A DNA stretch of 11,931 nucleotides from assembly GCA_937926185.1 (NCBI GenBank), contig CALEYM010000582.1, forward strand, positions 1 through 11,931. The letters run 5' to 3'. Of this stretch, positions 1 to 7,443 are shown piece after piece. Below the pieces are notes generated by a model that worked only from the letters and a program-made list of their open reading frames with translations, did no database searches and was not told where the DNA came from. Source of the DNA: an uncultured Bacteroidota bacterium. GTDB taxonomy: Bacteria; Bacteroidota; Bacteroidia; Chitinophagales; Saprospiraceae. A program made the position numbers and the translations under genes. Position 1 is the stretch's first letter, and every line of letters begins with the position of its first letter.

Positions 1-174
1 CAGTTGCCAATGATGCAGTTCCTCCTGCCAGTAAATAAGCCGCTCAATCGGTGAAGTACGCCTGGGTGAATCCGGTCGGGATTTGTTGGAAAACAACGCG
101 CGCCTCACATTTTCACGGCGACGAAAACGTCGGCCTGTATGGGTTTGGTCGGAAAATAGCCATGTTGCTTTCAT
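1..174 (-). CDS. Possible partial CDS, Arg-rich N-terminus, unknown
   Basis: This reading frame starts at the ATG at 174..172 and stays open for 58 codons to the left window edge, so only an N-terminus is visible. An in-frame TAA lies 12 codons upstream, and this is the first Met after it. The visible part is strongly basic, with an RRFRRRENVRR stretch near residues 15-25, and becomes more ordinary near the edge (SPIERLIYWQEELHHWQL). No family is recognised and there is no signal peptide. It lies about 95 bases downstream of the phosphorylase gene on the same strand, so it could be the next operon member. Seen: the open frame and its orientation. Inferred: that it is translated. The chance of a spurious frame this short is considerable. 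Confidence 0.4.
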   Translation of the reverse strand, partial: MKATWLFSDQTHTGRRFRRRENVRRALFSNKSRPDSPRRTSPIERLIYWQEELHHWQL

Positions 175-268
175 GATAAAAAGTATATGGTCAAAAGCCG
201 TTGCCGCTTAGTTGTTTCCTACCAGCAGCCGCTTTATCCAGTTAGAGACAATTGTGGTTTGCGTATTT

Positions 269-1852
269 TCATGACATTAGTATTAAAAGTTCGGGTGCGA
301 CGGAATGGAGAAATTCTTTAGCATATTCAAGTTCGCCGGCGGTATCGGCGTACAACGAAAGCAATAAATCACGCTTGGAAATGGCTGCCCCGAGAGGCGC
401 ATAAAAATGTAGACCAGCCCCGGGTGATTTAGGCGCTCCGGCAAGTTTGGCCAACCGGGCAAGCAGGCGGTTGTCGATTTTTTCGACCCGGCCGGCCCGG
501 TCGCTCAACCAATCGTAGCGGAATTGTGCGCGCATAGGTTCTTTCAACGCGCCTTGCGCCCGGCATATCGACACGAATTTTTCAAACGCTTTTCCGCTTT
601 CCAACAAATGCGTTGCTTGCAGGAGTCCTTCGCCTTCAGGGTATTGTCCGGCCATTTCTAATAATTTGGCAGTCAGGCTCAACGAACGTCGTTTCAAATC
701 CTCCGGGGCGTAAGGATCGTTGCGCAACACAGCCAGCACATCCAGGGCTTCCAATGCCGGACCGATACCAATGCCTACCGGTTGGGCGCCATCCGTAATC
801 AACGTTTGTACTTGTAAACCGATAGCCCGACCTACTGCATCGAAGCGTATGGCGAGGTTTTGGGCATCCTCCCCGGTACGAACCTTGGCTGTCGCCCCTA
901 CCGGAATGTCGATAACCACGTGAGTGGAACCGGCGGCGGCCTTTTTGGACAATACGGAAGCGATCATTTGGCCTTCGCCGTCTATGTCGAGCGCTTTTTC
1001 TACCGAAATAATAATATCATCTGCCGGGCTTAACTGCATGGCGCCGCCCCAGGCAAAACACCCGCCCTCCATATCTACTACTTTTCGCATTTCGCTCAGG
1101 GTCAGGTCCACCCGGGTGAGGGCTTCCATCGTATCGGCGGTCCCTGCCGGGGAAGTGATAGCCCGCGACGATGTTTTGGGAATCGTCAGGCCGGCCGCCG
1201 CCACGATGCTGACCACGATGGGGGTAGTGCGGTTGCCGGGTAGCCCGCCGATGCAGTGTTTGTCTAATACGATGGGTTTATTCCAATACAGTTTTTCGCC
1301 CTTTTTTATCATTGCACGAGTGAGGCAGACGATTTCCTCGTCGGAAAGGTTCTTCCCCGAGCAAGCCGTTATAAAAGCGGCGAGTTCGACGTTGGAATAC
1401 CGTCCTTCGGCGATGTCGCCCACAATGGATTCTAAAGCCTTATCATCAAGCGTATTGCCATACATCTTAGACCGCACGTACTTGAAAGATTCGACCGGTT
1501 TCAAATGCCCTACCTGAATCATACAGCCATCCTGTACCTGTAAACGCCGAAAAGCTTCGTTGGAAAGCCCTGCTTCTCCGTGATCGACAAGATCGGATAC
1601 CACGTTCAGGGTGGCGATGATGCTCCTTTCGCCATAGTACACGGCGACACGGGTAAGCGCGGAAAATCCCTCGGATTTACACACCGGACAATCGGATCGC
1701 ATGTAAATAATGTTTTCCCGATAAGTGTCGATGTTGACCGGCCGTACTTTGAGGTTGTGATATGGTAAATGACGGCCTTGTTCCAAATTGTTCAGACGAC
1801 GCCCTTGGTCGGCTAATTCATTTTCTATCGCGATGGCTAATTTGCTTTTCAT
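269..1852 (-). CDS. AMP phosphorylase / thymidine phosphorylase family protein (long form)
   Basis: This 527-residue protein belongs to the nucleoside phosphorylase II family. It matches the long archaeal AMP phosphorylase form, with an extra N-terminal domain of roughly 100 residues, rather than the roughly 440-residue DeoA. The phosphate-binding loop is KHCIGGLPGNRTT (198-210), and the family signature is SSRAITSPAGTADTME (228-243), with the AGTAD variant of AMP-phosphorylase-like members instead of the GGTLD of classical DeoA. A CPVC pair sits at residues 55-58. Archaeal AMP phosphorylase converts AMP and phosphate to adenine and ribose-1,5-bisphosphate; bacterial members are usually annotated only as putative thymidine phosphorylase. 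The protein should be cytoplasmic. The ATG at 1852 lies 25 bases after the nuclease stop, in an A/T-rich leader with no Shine-Dalgarno, as is usual in Bacteroidota. The family is certain; the substrate (AMP, other NMP or thymidine) is not. Confidence 0.9.
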   Translation of the reverse strand: MKSKLAIAIENELADQGRRLNNLEQGRHLPYHNLKVRPVNIDTYRENIIYMRSDCPVCKSEGFSALTRVAVYYGERSIIATLNVVSDLVDHGEAGLSNEAFRRLQVQDGCMIQVGHLKPVESFKYVRSKMYGNTLDDKALESIVGDIAEGRYSNVELAAFITACSGKNLSDEEIVCLTRAMIKKGEKLYWNKPIVLDKHCIGGLPGNRTTPIVVSIVAAAGLTIPKTSSRAITSPAGTADTMEALTRVDLTLSEMRKVVDMEGGCFAWGGAMQLSPADDIIISVEKALDIDGEGQMIASVLSKKAAAGSTHVVIDIPVGATAKVRTGEDAQNLAIRFDAVGRAIGLQVQTLITDGAQPVGIGIGPALEALDVLAVLRNDPYAPEDLKRRSLSLTAKLLEMAGQYPEGEGLLQATHLLESGKAFEKFVSICRAQGALKEPMRAQFRYDWLSDRAGRVEKIDNRLLARLAKLAGAPKSPGAGLHFYAPLGAAISKRDLLLSLYADTAGELEYAKEFLHSVAPELLILMS

Positions 1853-1877
1853 AATAAAGAAGTTTTAACGCACGTCT

Positions 1878-3263
1878 TTACAAGTTAAACAAGGTCATTT
1901 CTTCGTCTTCTCGGGCTATTTGAGCCGTTATGTGGAGTTCCTGTTCGATTTTAGCGGCGAATGTTTCCTGTGCCGGACTTTCTCCATGTACGAGAATCAC
2001 TTTTTGCACCAACTTTCCCATTTGGCCGAGCCATTGCAGCAGTTCGGACTGATCGGCGTGGCCCGACAAGCCGGATATTTCCTCGACACTGGCTTTCACG
2101 GGTACGAATTGGCCGTGGATTTTCAGTTCCGGCTCGCCGTTTTTCAGGCGTCGCCCCCGCGTTCCTTCCGCTTGATAACCAATTAAAAGGATGGCATTTT
2201 TCGGGTCGGGCGCCAGGTATTTCAGATATTCGAGCACTCGGCCGCCCGTGAGCATCCCGCTGGCCGAAATGACGATTTTGGGCCCCGGCGTGGAGATAAT
2301 TTTTTTGGTTTGCCGATAATCCCGGTTGATAACCACGTCATTGCATACGCTCATGCATTCGTCGTGTTTGAGTTTGTGCCAGTGTGTATGCCGGCAAAGG
2401 ATTTGGGTGGCGTCGGCAGCCATAGGACTGTCGAGATAGACCGGTAGAGTGGACGGAATTCTTTGATCTGCTTTGAGGGTATTGACGAGGTGCATGATTT
2501 CCTGGGCACGGCCCACAGCGAAACTCGGGATGATAAGGCTTCCCTGTCGTTGTATTACCCGGTTGATGACATTGGCCAATTCATCCAGCGGATCGCTGTC
2601 GCCGTGCAAACGGTCGCCATAGGTGGACTCCATGACCACCAGGTCCGCTTCCGAAATGGAAGAAGGAGGCAGCAAAAAACGCGACTCGTAACGCCCTATG
2701 TCACCGGAAAAAACGATGGTCTTTCCGTGGCAATTCAAGACGACAGAGGCGGCGCCGAGGATATGTCCGTTTTTGCGGAACTGAAAACTCAGGTTGGGCG
2801 ATAGCCGGTACTCGACGCTGTGCTCCACGGGTTCAAACAAAGGAATCGTTTTGTCAACATCCTGCTCATCATAGAGTGGCAGGGCGGGTTTATGTTTGGA
2901 GAAACCCATTCGATTGGCCCGCTCGGCATCTTCCACTTGTATTTTGGCACTGTCGTACAGAATGATTTCGGCCAGGTCTGCCGTGGGCGGAGTCATGTAA
3001 ATTTTGCCCCGGAACCCCCGTTTTACAAATAAAGGAATATAGCCGCAGTGGTCGAGGTGGGCATGAGTCAGTATCAGGGCATCCACCTCGGCGGGATTGA
3101 CCGGGATATCCTCCCAGTTTTTTTCGCGCAGGGTTTTGATCCCTTGAAACAAGCCACAATCCACCATCAGGGTCAGTTCCGGTGTGCGCAGCAGGTGTTT
3201 GGAGCCGGTCACGGTTTGCGCTGCACCCAGGGATTGAAGTGTGATTCTATTTGAGTCGTTCAT
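1878..3263 (-). CDS. Beta-CASP metallo-beta-lactamase RNA exonuclease-like protein
   Basis: This is a 461-residue cytoplasmic metallo-hydrolase of the CPSF73/Ysh1-like group. From the N-terminus it shows the zinc-binding HAHLDH (67-72), GHILG (166-170, His167), SGDIG (186-190, Asp188), the beta-CASP insert with PSFAVGRAQE (246-255), SASGMLTGGR (333-342), the GHAD motif (401-404, His402) and a final VHGE (425-428). All metal ligands expected of an active enzyme appear present. Family members are RNA endo- or 5' exonucleases that need two zinc ions. The frame extends upstream to an ATG at 3302, but that would overlap the lipoprotein gene. I prefer the ATG at 3263, which begins MNDSNRITL, fits the family N-terminus and leaves a 19-base gap. 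The phosphorylase follows after 25 bases, a pairing that suggests RNA breakdown coupled to nucleotide phosphorolysis (inference). It is shorter than RNase J, and no C-terminal domain beyond the nuclease core is apparent. Confidence 0.9.
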   Translation of the reverse strand: MNDSNRITLQSLGAAQTVTGSKHLLRTPELTLMVDCGLFQGIKTLREKNWEDIPVNPAEVDALILTHAHLDHCGYIPLFVKRGFRGKIYMTPPTADLAEIILYDSAKIQVEDAERANRMGFSKHKPALPLYDEQDVDKTIPLFEPVEHSVEYRLSPNLSFQFRKNGHILGAASVVLNCHGKTIVFSGDIGRYESRFLLPPSSISEADLVVMESTYGDRLHGDSDPLDELANVINRVIQRQGSLIIPSFAVGRAQEIMHLVNTLKADQRIPSTLPVYLDSPMAADATQILCRHTHWHKLKHDECMSVCNDVVINRDYRQTKKIISTPGPKIVISASGMLTGGRVLEYLKYLAPDPKNAILLIGYQAEGTRGRRLKNGEPELKIHGQFVPVKASVEEISGLSGHADQSELLQWLGQMGKLVQKVILVHGESPAQETFAAKIEQELHITAQIAREDEEMTLFNL

Positions 3264-3282
3264 GACGTTTTTCTTTAAAAGG

Positions 3283-3990
3283 TCAAAATACGGGTGGTGC
3301 ATCGGACACTTTGTTGCAATTGCCGCTCATCGTGTGTCTATGCGGATTTTGCACCGTGGCAGAGTGATTTCTGGCCTTTTCCCTATGCAATGGCTTTATT
3401 GGAAAACTTTTCAAAATGCGATACACCGCCGGGTGCAGATTGTCTGCCATATAAGCGGGGTCGTACAGGTCGCCCCGCGCGGAACCTGTCCACACGAGCC
3501 TATTCAGGCGGCGGTCAAAGACATTCAGCGTAATCGTACTTTCGGCGTAATCATATCGTTCCGTCACGTATCTGGTATTGCTGTAAAAAAAGGGCGAGTG
3601 GTAGTAGAAGTTGTTGGGGTGTGGGTAGTAGTACGGGTTGTATCTGCCGCCGACAGGCGAACCTTGATACACGGCAGAGGTAATGGTCAATTGCTTGGGC
3701 AGGCTGTGCACCACCAATTGAAGCAGCACATCCGGAGAGTCCAGTTCAGCCTGCAAACCACGTTCTCCCATGCAGTGGGTGAAATAATTGAGCGTGTTAT
3801 TGCGAATAATTTGATTGTTGAAGGTCGTGTTGGAAGTATCGCGGTCGGGCAACCAAGCGAAGGTTCTGTACCGGCCAAAATCGGTTGTGCGATCATAGTC
3901 GCTATAGACCTTGTTGTATATGCGGCACCCGGTTAATATTATAACCGTCCCGACAAGCGCCAAAAAGCCGATAATTTTAATCTTATTCAT
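3283..3990 (-). CDS. DUF4136 domain lipoprotein
   Basis: This 235-residue putative lipoprotein has a signal peptide that ends in a lipobox, ILTGC, with the acylated Cys at residue 22. The mature start, YSDYDRTTDFGRYRTFAWLP (29-48), is the typical DUF4136 beginning (Asp-x-Asp, then DF.RY.TF.W). A Tyr/Pro/Asn-rich stretch (about 117-141) interrupts the middle. The later core STITLNVFDRRLNRLVWTGSARGDLYDP (151-178) fits the family, where a D-x-x-x-x-x-x-VW-x-G motif is usual. The family usually ends near the 'ILKSFP' point (residues 192-197). Here a further 38 residues of low-complexity, His/Asn/Lys-rich sequence follow, possibly a lost stop or a frameshift tail. The ATG at 3990 lies 11 bases after the YceI-like stop. 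The protein is probably anchored in the outer membrane; no biochemical function is established for the family. Confidence 0.8.
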   Translation of the reverse strand: MNKIKIIGFLALVGTVIILTGCRIYNKVYSDYDRTTDFGRYRTFAWLPDRDTSNTTFNNQIIRNNTLNYFTHCMGERGLQAELDSPDVLLQLVVHSLPKQLTITSAVYQGSPVGGRYNPYYYPHPNNFYYHSPFFYSNTRYVTERYDYAESTITLNVFDRRLNRLVWTGSARGDLYDPAYMADNLHPAVYRILKSFPIKPLHREKARNHSATVQNPHRHTMSGNCNKVSDAPPVF

Positions 3991-4001
3991 GATTGATAAT
4001 T

Positions 4002-4541
4002 TTATTCGTTAACTCGTTTCATCAGCGTTTCATTCAGTTTGACCTGTACGCGGTCGTCGAAGCCTTGTCGGATCAAATCCGGGTTGAAATCACTGAGCAA
4101 AAAAGAAAAGTTGGCAGACAACTGACAGGCTACCGTGCCGGCAAAGAGGTGCCGGAGCGTAGCATTGAGTGTGACGGGGCGTTCTTTGCCGTTCAGATTG
4201 AGCAACCCTTCAATTTTGAAAGTTTGCAATGGATGATCCTGTGTACTCACGGCAGGCAAATCCATTTTTCCTTGGAAGACCAGTTCCAGTTCCGGACGGG
4301 TGTGGGCCAGCGCGTTGAACGAGTCGCAGTTGCCCATGAAGGTTTTCATCGCGACCTTGAACTCGATTTCCGCTGTCTCGTAATTGAGTTTCATCTTCAA
4401 CTCGTGGCTCTCGGCAACCAGAGCAGTATCCATGTGTTTGCCCCAAACTTGGATATGCCCGTCGCGGGCGCTGAAAATTTGCTGAGCCGAGGACGTCAGA
4501 CCAGTTAAGAGCAAGCCGAGTATTATCCAGAAATTTTTCAT
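4002..4541 (-). CDS. YceI-like domain exported protein
   Basis: This 179-residue protein starts at the ATG at 4541..4539, which overlaps the amylase stop by four bases (ATGA), a classic translational-coupling arrangement. The frame also runs open to 4661, but that longer start would overlap the amylase by about 124 bases and would bury the signal peptide in the middle of the protein. From the chosen start, residues 1-19 form a signal peptide (MKNFWIILGLLLTGLTSSAQ) with probable cleavage after A19. The rest fits the YceI beta-barrel fold: an ARDGHIQVWGKH strand (25-36), FKIEGLLNLNGKERPVTLNA (108-127), which is the characteristic G.L...G...PV.L strand, and an LSANFSFLLSDFNPD segment (141-155). 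YceI proteins bind isoprenoid-type lipids or act in the periplasm in poorly defined roles. The match is by pattern, so the domain call is likely rather than certain. Confidence 0.75.
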   Translation of the reverse strand: MKNFWIILGLLLTGLTSSAQQIFSARDGHIQVWGKHMDTALVAESHELKMKLNYETAEIEFKVAMKTFMGNCDSFNALAHTRPELELVFQGKMDLPAVSTQDHPLQTFKIEGLLNLNGKERPVTLNATLRHLFAGTVACQLSANFSFLLSDFNPDLIRQGFDDRVQVKLNETLMKRVNE

Positions 4542-6229
4542 GACGCGGTTTTTAAAATGACGAATTGCATCGGATTCAGCGTGAGTTTCACATACCGGGT
4601 ATTTCGTTCCGGTTCCTCGTGGCCGAGAATCGGCACGGTTTCCAATCCTCCGTATAAGCATTCCATAGCGGTTTTCTTTTCATTCAATTCGAAGTCGATC
4701 AGGACGTATTCTTCTTTTGTCTCGGTAGTCGATGAATTGAAAACCACTAAAATCTCGTCTTTGAAAAGTATCCGGGAAAAGGCCAGCGTACATTTGTTGC
4801 ATTCCGGGAGGTGGAAATACTGTCCATCGCCGGAAATTTGGCGAATGAACATCCGTCCGAATTTCAGCACCGGGCTTGACTTCCGTATCTGCGCAATAGC
4901 GGCGATGGATTGATAAATCAGAGAGTCGGGATTGAGCAAATTGGTCTTTTTGTTCCCGGGCTCGAACAGGCATTCCCGTATCGCCCAGTCGCCGTCGCCG
5001 CTACCGTCAAATCCCTGCTCCGTGCCGTAGTATATGCAGGGTGTACCGATGGCGCAGAGCAGGAAGCCGATGGCGGCTACTATTTGCTCCGGTGTGGCAT
5101 CGCTGCCAAAACGCCGTTTTGGGTCGTAGCCGACCTGGTCGTGGTTATCCACAAAAGTTACCAGAAACTCGCCGTATTCACCTCGATCCAAGGCATTGCG
5201 TTGCAGGGCCGTGTACCGTTCGATGAGTCTTTCCGGCGAAGCCGTTCCTTTTATCACCTCCGAAAGGACGCCGTATAGAGGAAAATCCAGCACGGAATTC
5301 AGCCCGTAATACACGTTTTTGTCATTGACGGATATCGAAGTTTTCGGGCCGATGTAGTTGGTGCTAACTTCATCCGGGCCTATCAATTCACCGAACAGGA
5401 AGAAATTTTTCTTGCCCAATGAATAAGCATATTCCCGCACAGCGGAACAGAACCGACTGATGTCTATTTCACTGATATGTTTCGCGGCATCCAAACGAAA
5501 CCCGTCCACATCCACTTCCCGGATCCAGTAGCAATGCAAATCAACCAGTAAGTCGTGTGCGTATTCTGCCGCCGCCGAATCGTCGTTGCGGAAGGCTTTC
5601 AGATTGCAAAAATCACCCTCCCGGGTTTCGGGGTAAGCGTCGAAATTGCGGATTTGCCCTTTGCGATTGTACAGTTCGGGGTTGCGCAGTTCGATCGGTA
5701 AGGGCCGGTTCTTGGAGCGCCAGCCGCCGAACGGAAACTGTTCACCCTGAAAGTAAAAATAGTCGTCCCCTTCGGAGTAGAACCAGTTGTCGCCCGAATG
5801 ATGCAGCACGATGTCGAGGAAAACCCGCATATCGCGCTCATGCGCAGCATCCACCAAGGCCTCCAAATCTTCTTTTGTACCCCAGCGTTTGTCCACTTCC
5901 AGATAATTTTGGATAGCATAGCCGTGGGACGAATGGGGATTGTTCTCAAAAACCGGGCTTAGCCAAAGCGCCGTACAACCCAGGTTCTTGATATAATCGA
6001 GGTGCTGTAAGATGCCCCGCAGCGTACCGCCGCAACTTTTTACCAATTGTTCTTTGGTTCCGAATCCCGAATGCCGGTCGGTAAACGCCTGGGGGCTGCG
6101 CTGGGCATTGTCGTGAAACCGGTCCACCAGCAGGAAATAAATGAACTCCTCGCGCCATTCGCGATGGCAGTTTTTCCAATACTGTTTGCCAGGCTTGGGA
6201 GATAAGCTGATATCTTTTATGGATTTCAT
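4538..6229 (-). CDS. Alpha-amylase family (GH13) glycosyl hydrolase, cytoplasmic
   Basis: This 563-residue protein has a (beta/alpha)8 GH13 catalytic domain. The opening EEFIYFLLVDRFHDN (27-41) and GGTLRGILQHLDYIKNLG (67-84) are typical, followed by region I LDIVLHH (138-144), region II GFRLDAAKHI (243-252, nucleophile Asp247), region III FGELIG (279-284, acid/base Glu281) and region IV FVDNHD (359-364, third Asp364). The usual Asn of region I (D-x-x-x-N-H) is His143. About 100 residues beyond the barrel form a beta-rich C-terminal domain. There is no signal peptide, so it probably acts inside the cell on alpha-glucans or maltodextrins, perhaps storage polysaccharide. The subfamily and exact reaction cannot be set from sequence alone. 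It starts 11 bases after the upstream stop and overlaps the YceI-like start by four bases, so the three genes are co-transcribed. Confidence 0.9.
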   Translation of the reverse strand: MKSIKDISLSPKPGKQYWKNCHREWREEFIYFLLVDRFHDNAQRSPQAFTDRHSGFGTKEQLVKSCGGTLRGILQHLDYIKNLGCTALWLSPVFENNPHSSHGYAIQNYLEVDKRWGTKEDLEALVDAAHERDMRVFLDIVLHHSGDNWFYSEGDDYFYFQGEQFPFGGWRSKNRPLPIELRNPELYNRKGQIRNFDAYPETREGDFCNLKAFRNDDSAAAEYAHDLLVDLHCYWIREVDVDGFRLDAAKHISEIDISRFCSAVREYAYSLGKKNFFLFGELIGPDEVSTNYIGPKTSISVNDKNVYYGLNSVLDFPLYGVLSEVIKGTASPERLIERYTALQRNALDRGEYGEFLVTFVDNHDQVGYDPKRRFGSDATPEQIVAAIGFLLCAIGTPCIYYGTEQGFDGSGDGDWAIRECLFEPGNKKTNLLNPDSLIYQSIAAIAQIRKSSPVLKFGRMFIRQISGDGQYFHLPECNKCTLAFSRILFKDEILVVFNSSTTETKEEYVLIDFELNEKKTAMECLYGGLETVPILGHEEPERNTRYVKLTLNPMQFVILKTAS

Positions 6230-6240
6230 GGCCGGTAGAG

Positions 6241-6849
6241 TTAATGTTGTGAAAGGATCGATTCGAGTATATGGTTTATTCTGAAGGCTTTATGCCTGTT
6301 GTCATACTCAGCAAGTTCTCCGTCCTTTTTAAAGTATTTGTCCAATTCGTCGTGCAGTCTGTGATTTTCCGGGAAGGCATTTTTGACATTTTCAAGCGTC
6401 AAAGGCATAATAATTTCTTTTAAAGAAGGGCTGAAAAAATACCGGGATACCGGTCTGGCGCCTTTGCCTCTGATGCTTGTCTCGGCCATCGAATAAATCA
6501 CGAGACTTTTGTTTTCGAGGAACCGGTATTCGTTCGAGTAATTCTTGAAAAAGCGAAATACTTTTCCCTTATCATCTTGGTAGGCGTAAATACTGTCTTT
6601 GTGAAACCGGTATTTTTGACCATCATGCTCCACTTCAAGATAGCGGCTGCCCCAAAAGTCTTTCAACCTGATTTTATGGGATTTTCCGTAAGTATTGGGC
6701 AAGGTTAATTTGCCGTTTTGATAATCTTCAGCGGTCAGGTAAAGGCCACTTTGGGTCTTCGGGTCGCTTTTTTGGGCCTGTAGACCGAACGAGGTCAAAG
6801 CAATGGAGGTCCAAACAAGCAGTATGCAGAAAAAAAATCTCTTATTCAT
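6241..6849 (-). CDS. Exported protein of unknown function
   Basis: I do not recognise this 202-residue protein. It begins with a clear signal peptide (MNKRFFFCILLVWTSIALTS, cleavage probably near LQAQ|KSD, residue 26). The mature part is basic and hydrophilic, rich in Tyr, Phe, Lys and Asp, with alternating patterns such as RYLEVEHDGQKYRFHKDSIY (89-108) that suggest beta structure. The C-terminal third (about 150-202) looks helical. No catalytic motif, Cys pair or metal site stands out. It is the first convincing gene of the group running down to position 1, and the amylase follows after 11 bases. Its small size and export suggest an envelope or secreted role. A possible short ORF upstream (6846-6989) overlaps its start by four bases. 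Confidence 0.7.
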   Translation of the reverse strand: MNKRFFFCILLVWTSIALTSFGLQAQKSDPKTQSGLYLTAEDYQNGKLTLPNTYGKSHKIRLKDFWGSRYLEVEHDGQKYRFHKDSIYAYQDDKGKVFRFFKNYSNEYRFLENKSLVIYSMAETSIRGKGARPVSRYFFSPSLKEIIMPLTLENVKNAFPENHRLHDELDKYFKKDGELAEYDNRHKAFRINHILESILSQH

Positions 6850-6989
6850 AATTCAAGAAATTTGAATGAAAGGTTGCTCCGTCCAAACGAAACAGAGCGG
6901 TGTATTTTCGGAAATACGCGATCGGGAAAGTTCTTCCAGCGAATAGAAAGAATGCCGGAAGCGTCTAATGCCTGCAAATACCCGATCAT
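6846..6989 (-). CDS. Possible 47-codon small ORF upstream of the exported protein
   Basis: An ATG at 6989..6987 opens a frame of 47 codons that ends in TGA overlapping the ATG of the exported-protein gene (ATGA). The frame is open back to a TAA next to the HYC gene's stop, so it nearly fills the 195-base gap between the two genes. The peptide (MIGYLQALDASG...) has no recognisable family, signal or membrane segment and no ribosome-binding site is visible. The four-base overlap repeats the arrangement seen at the amylase-YceI junction, which is why I record it. It may be a leader peptide, the 5' part of a coupled pair, or chance. Confidence 0.2.
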   Translation of the reverse strand: MIGYLQALDASGILSIRWKNFPDRVFPKIHRSVSFGRSNLSFKFLEL

Positions 6990-7044
6990 AGGAGGAATGA
7001 AGCTACCAAGACCAGTCGACTTATGGCAATAGGAGAGAAATTAT

Positions 7045-7434
7045 CTAATTCCGCAGAACGAGATAAAGGAGAAAGAGGGGAACGGTTGGACAACTTCGCC
7101 AATAGGAAAGAAAAGATTCGGGCGAAGATTCGGCGCTGAGGTCAGAAAATAAGTAAAAGACAATTGAGGGTACAGTCGCGGCCAGAAACTCCGGCAAAAC
7201 GGGCTGCCCCATCGCCGCTAAATCCGGTTTGTAGCCATCATCTGTTTTCGCGATAAATACCTTGTGATCGCAACACCCGTGTGCCGATTTTTCCCCACAT
7301 GGACAAGGGTTCTTCCGCTGGCTGTACAGATCCACCGCCGTAAGTTTCCCGGAGCAGTAATGGTAGTGAACCGCCACTCCCGACACTGCGAGCAAATAAT
7401 AAACGGAAAACAATATGATGGATATGCGTCTCAT
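7045..7434 (-). CDS. HYC_CC_PP-type small Cys/His membrane protein
   Basis: This 129-residue protein has the spaced motifs of a small Bacteroidota family often named HYC_CC_PP. An N-terminal hydrophobic segment (about 4-22) is followed by HYHYC (23-27), CPCG (44-47) and GCCDH (53-57), then a hydrophobic C-terminal end (PLFLLYLVLRN, 119-129). The first 22 residues could be an uncleaved signal anchor or a signal peptide. The cysteines and histidines suggest binding of a soft metal, and family members commonly sit next to copper or heavy-metal efflux genes, as here: the CopB-like ATPase ends 188 bases upstream. No activity is established. The start at 7434 is the only Met in the N-terminal part, and a Bacteroidota-type promoter ends about nine bases before it, which would give a very short leader. 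Confidence 0.7.
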   Translation of the reverse strand: MRRISIILFSVYYLLAVSGVAVHYHYCSGKLTAVDLYSQRKNPCPCGEKSAHGCCDHKVFIAKTDDGYKPDLAAMGQPVLPEFLAATVPSIVFYLFSDLSAESSPESFLSYWRSCPTVPLFLLYLVLRN

Positions 7435-7443
7435 ATATAGTTA

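Noticed and set aside
924..1517. Plus-strand open frame of 197 codons
   Set aside because: It is antisense to the phosphorylase core motifs and has no recognisable features.
269..1852. Classical thymidine phosphorylase DeoA
   Set aside because: The long N-terminal domain and the AGTAD variant of the signature fit the AMP-phosphorylase-like branch better, though thymidine activity is not excluded.
3264..3302. Upstream start at 3302 for the nuclease
   Set aside because: It would overlap the lipoprotein gene by 20 bases, and the 13 extra residues do not look like the family N-terminus.
3241..3936. Plus-strand open frame of 231 codons
   Set aside because: It lies antiparallel to the DUF4136 lipoprotein gene, which has a lipobox and family motifs. 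The plus-strand translation shows no family pattern.
4542..4661. Longer start at 4661 for the YceI-like protein
   Set aside because: It would put 40 residues before the signal peptide and overlap the amylase coding sequence by about 124 bases.
6902..6917. Six-pair stem GTATTT/AAATAC with a TCGG loop
   Set aside because: It is short and A/T-rich with no T tract on the minus strand, so it could easily be chance.
6850..6920. Promoter-like sequence upstream of the exported-protein gene
   Set aside because: The best candidate (TTCGTTTG) misses the TAnnTTTG consensus at one base and has no convincing TTG at the right distance.
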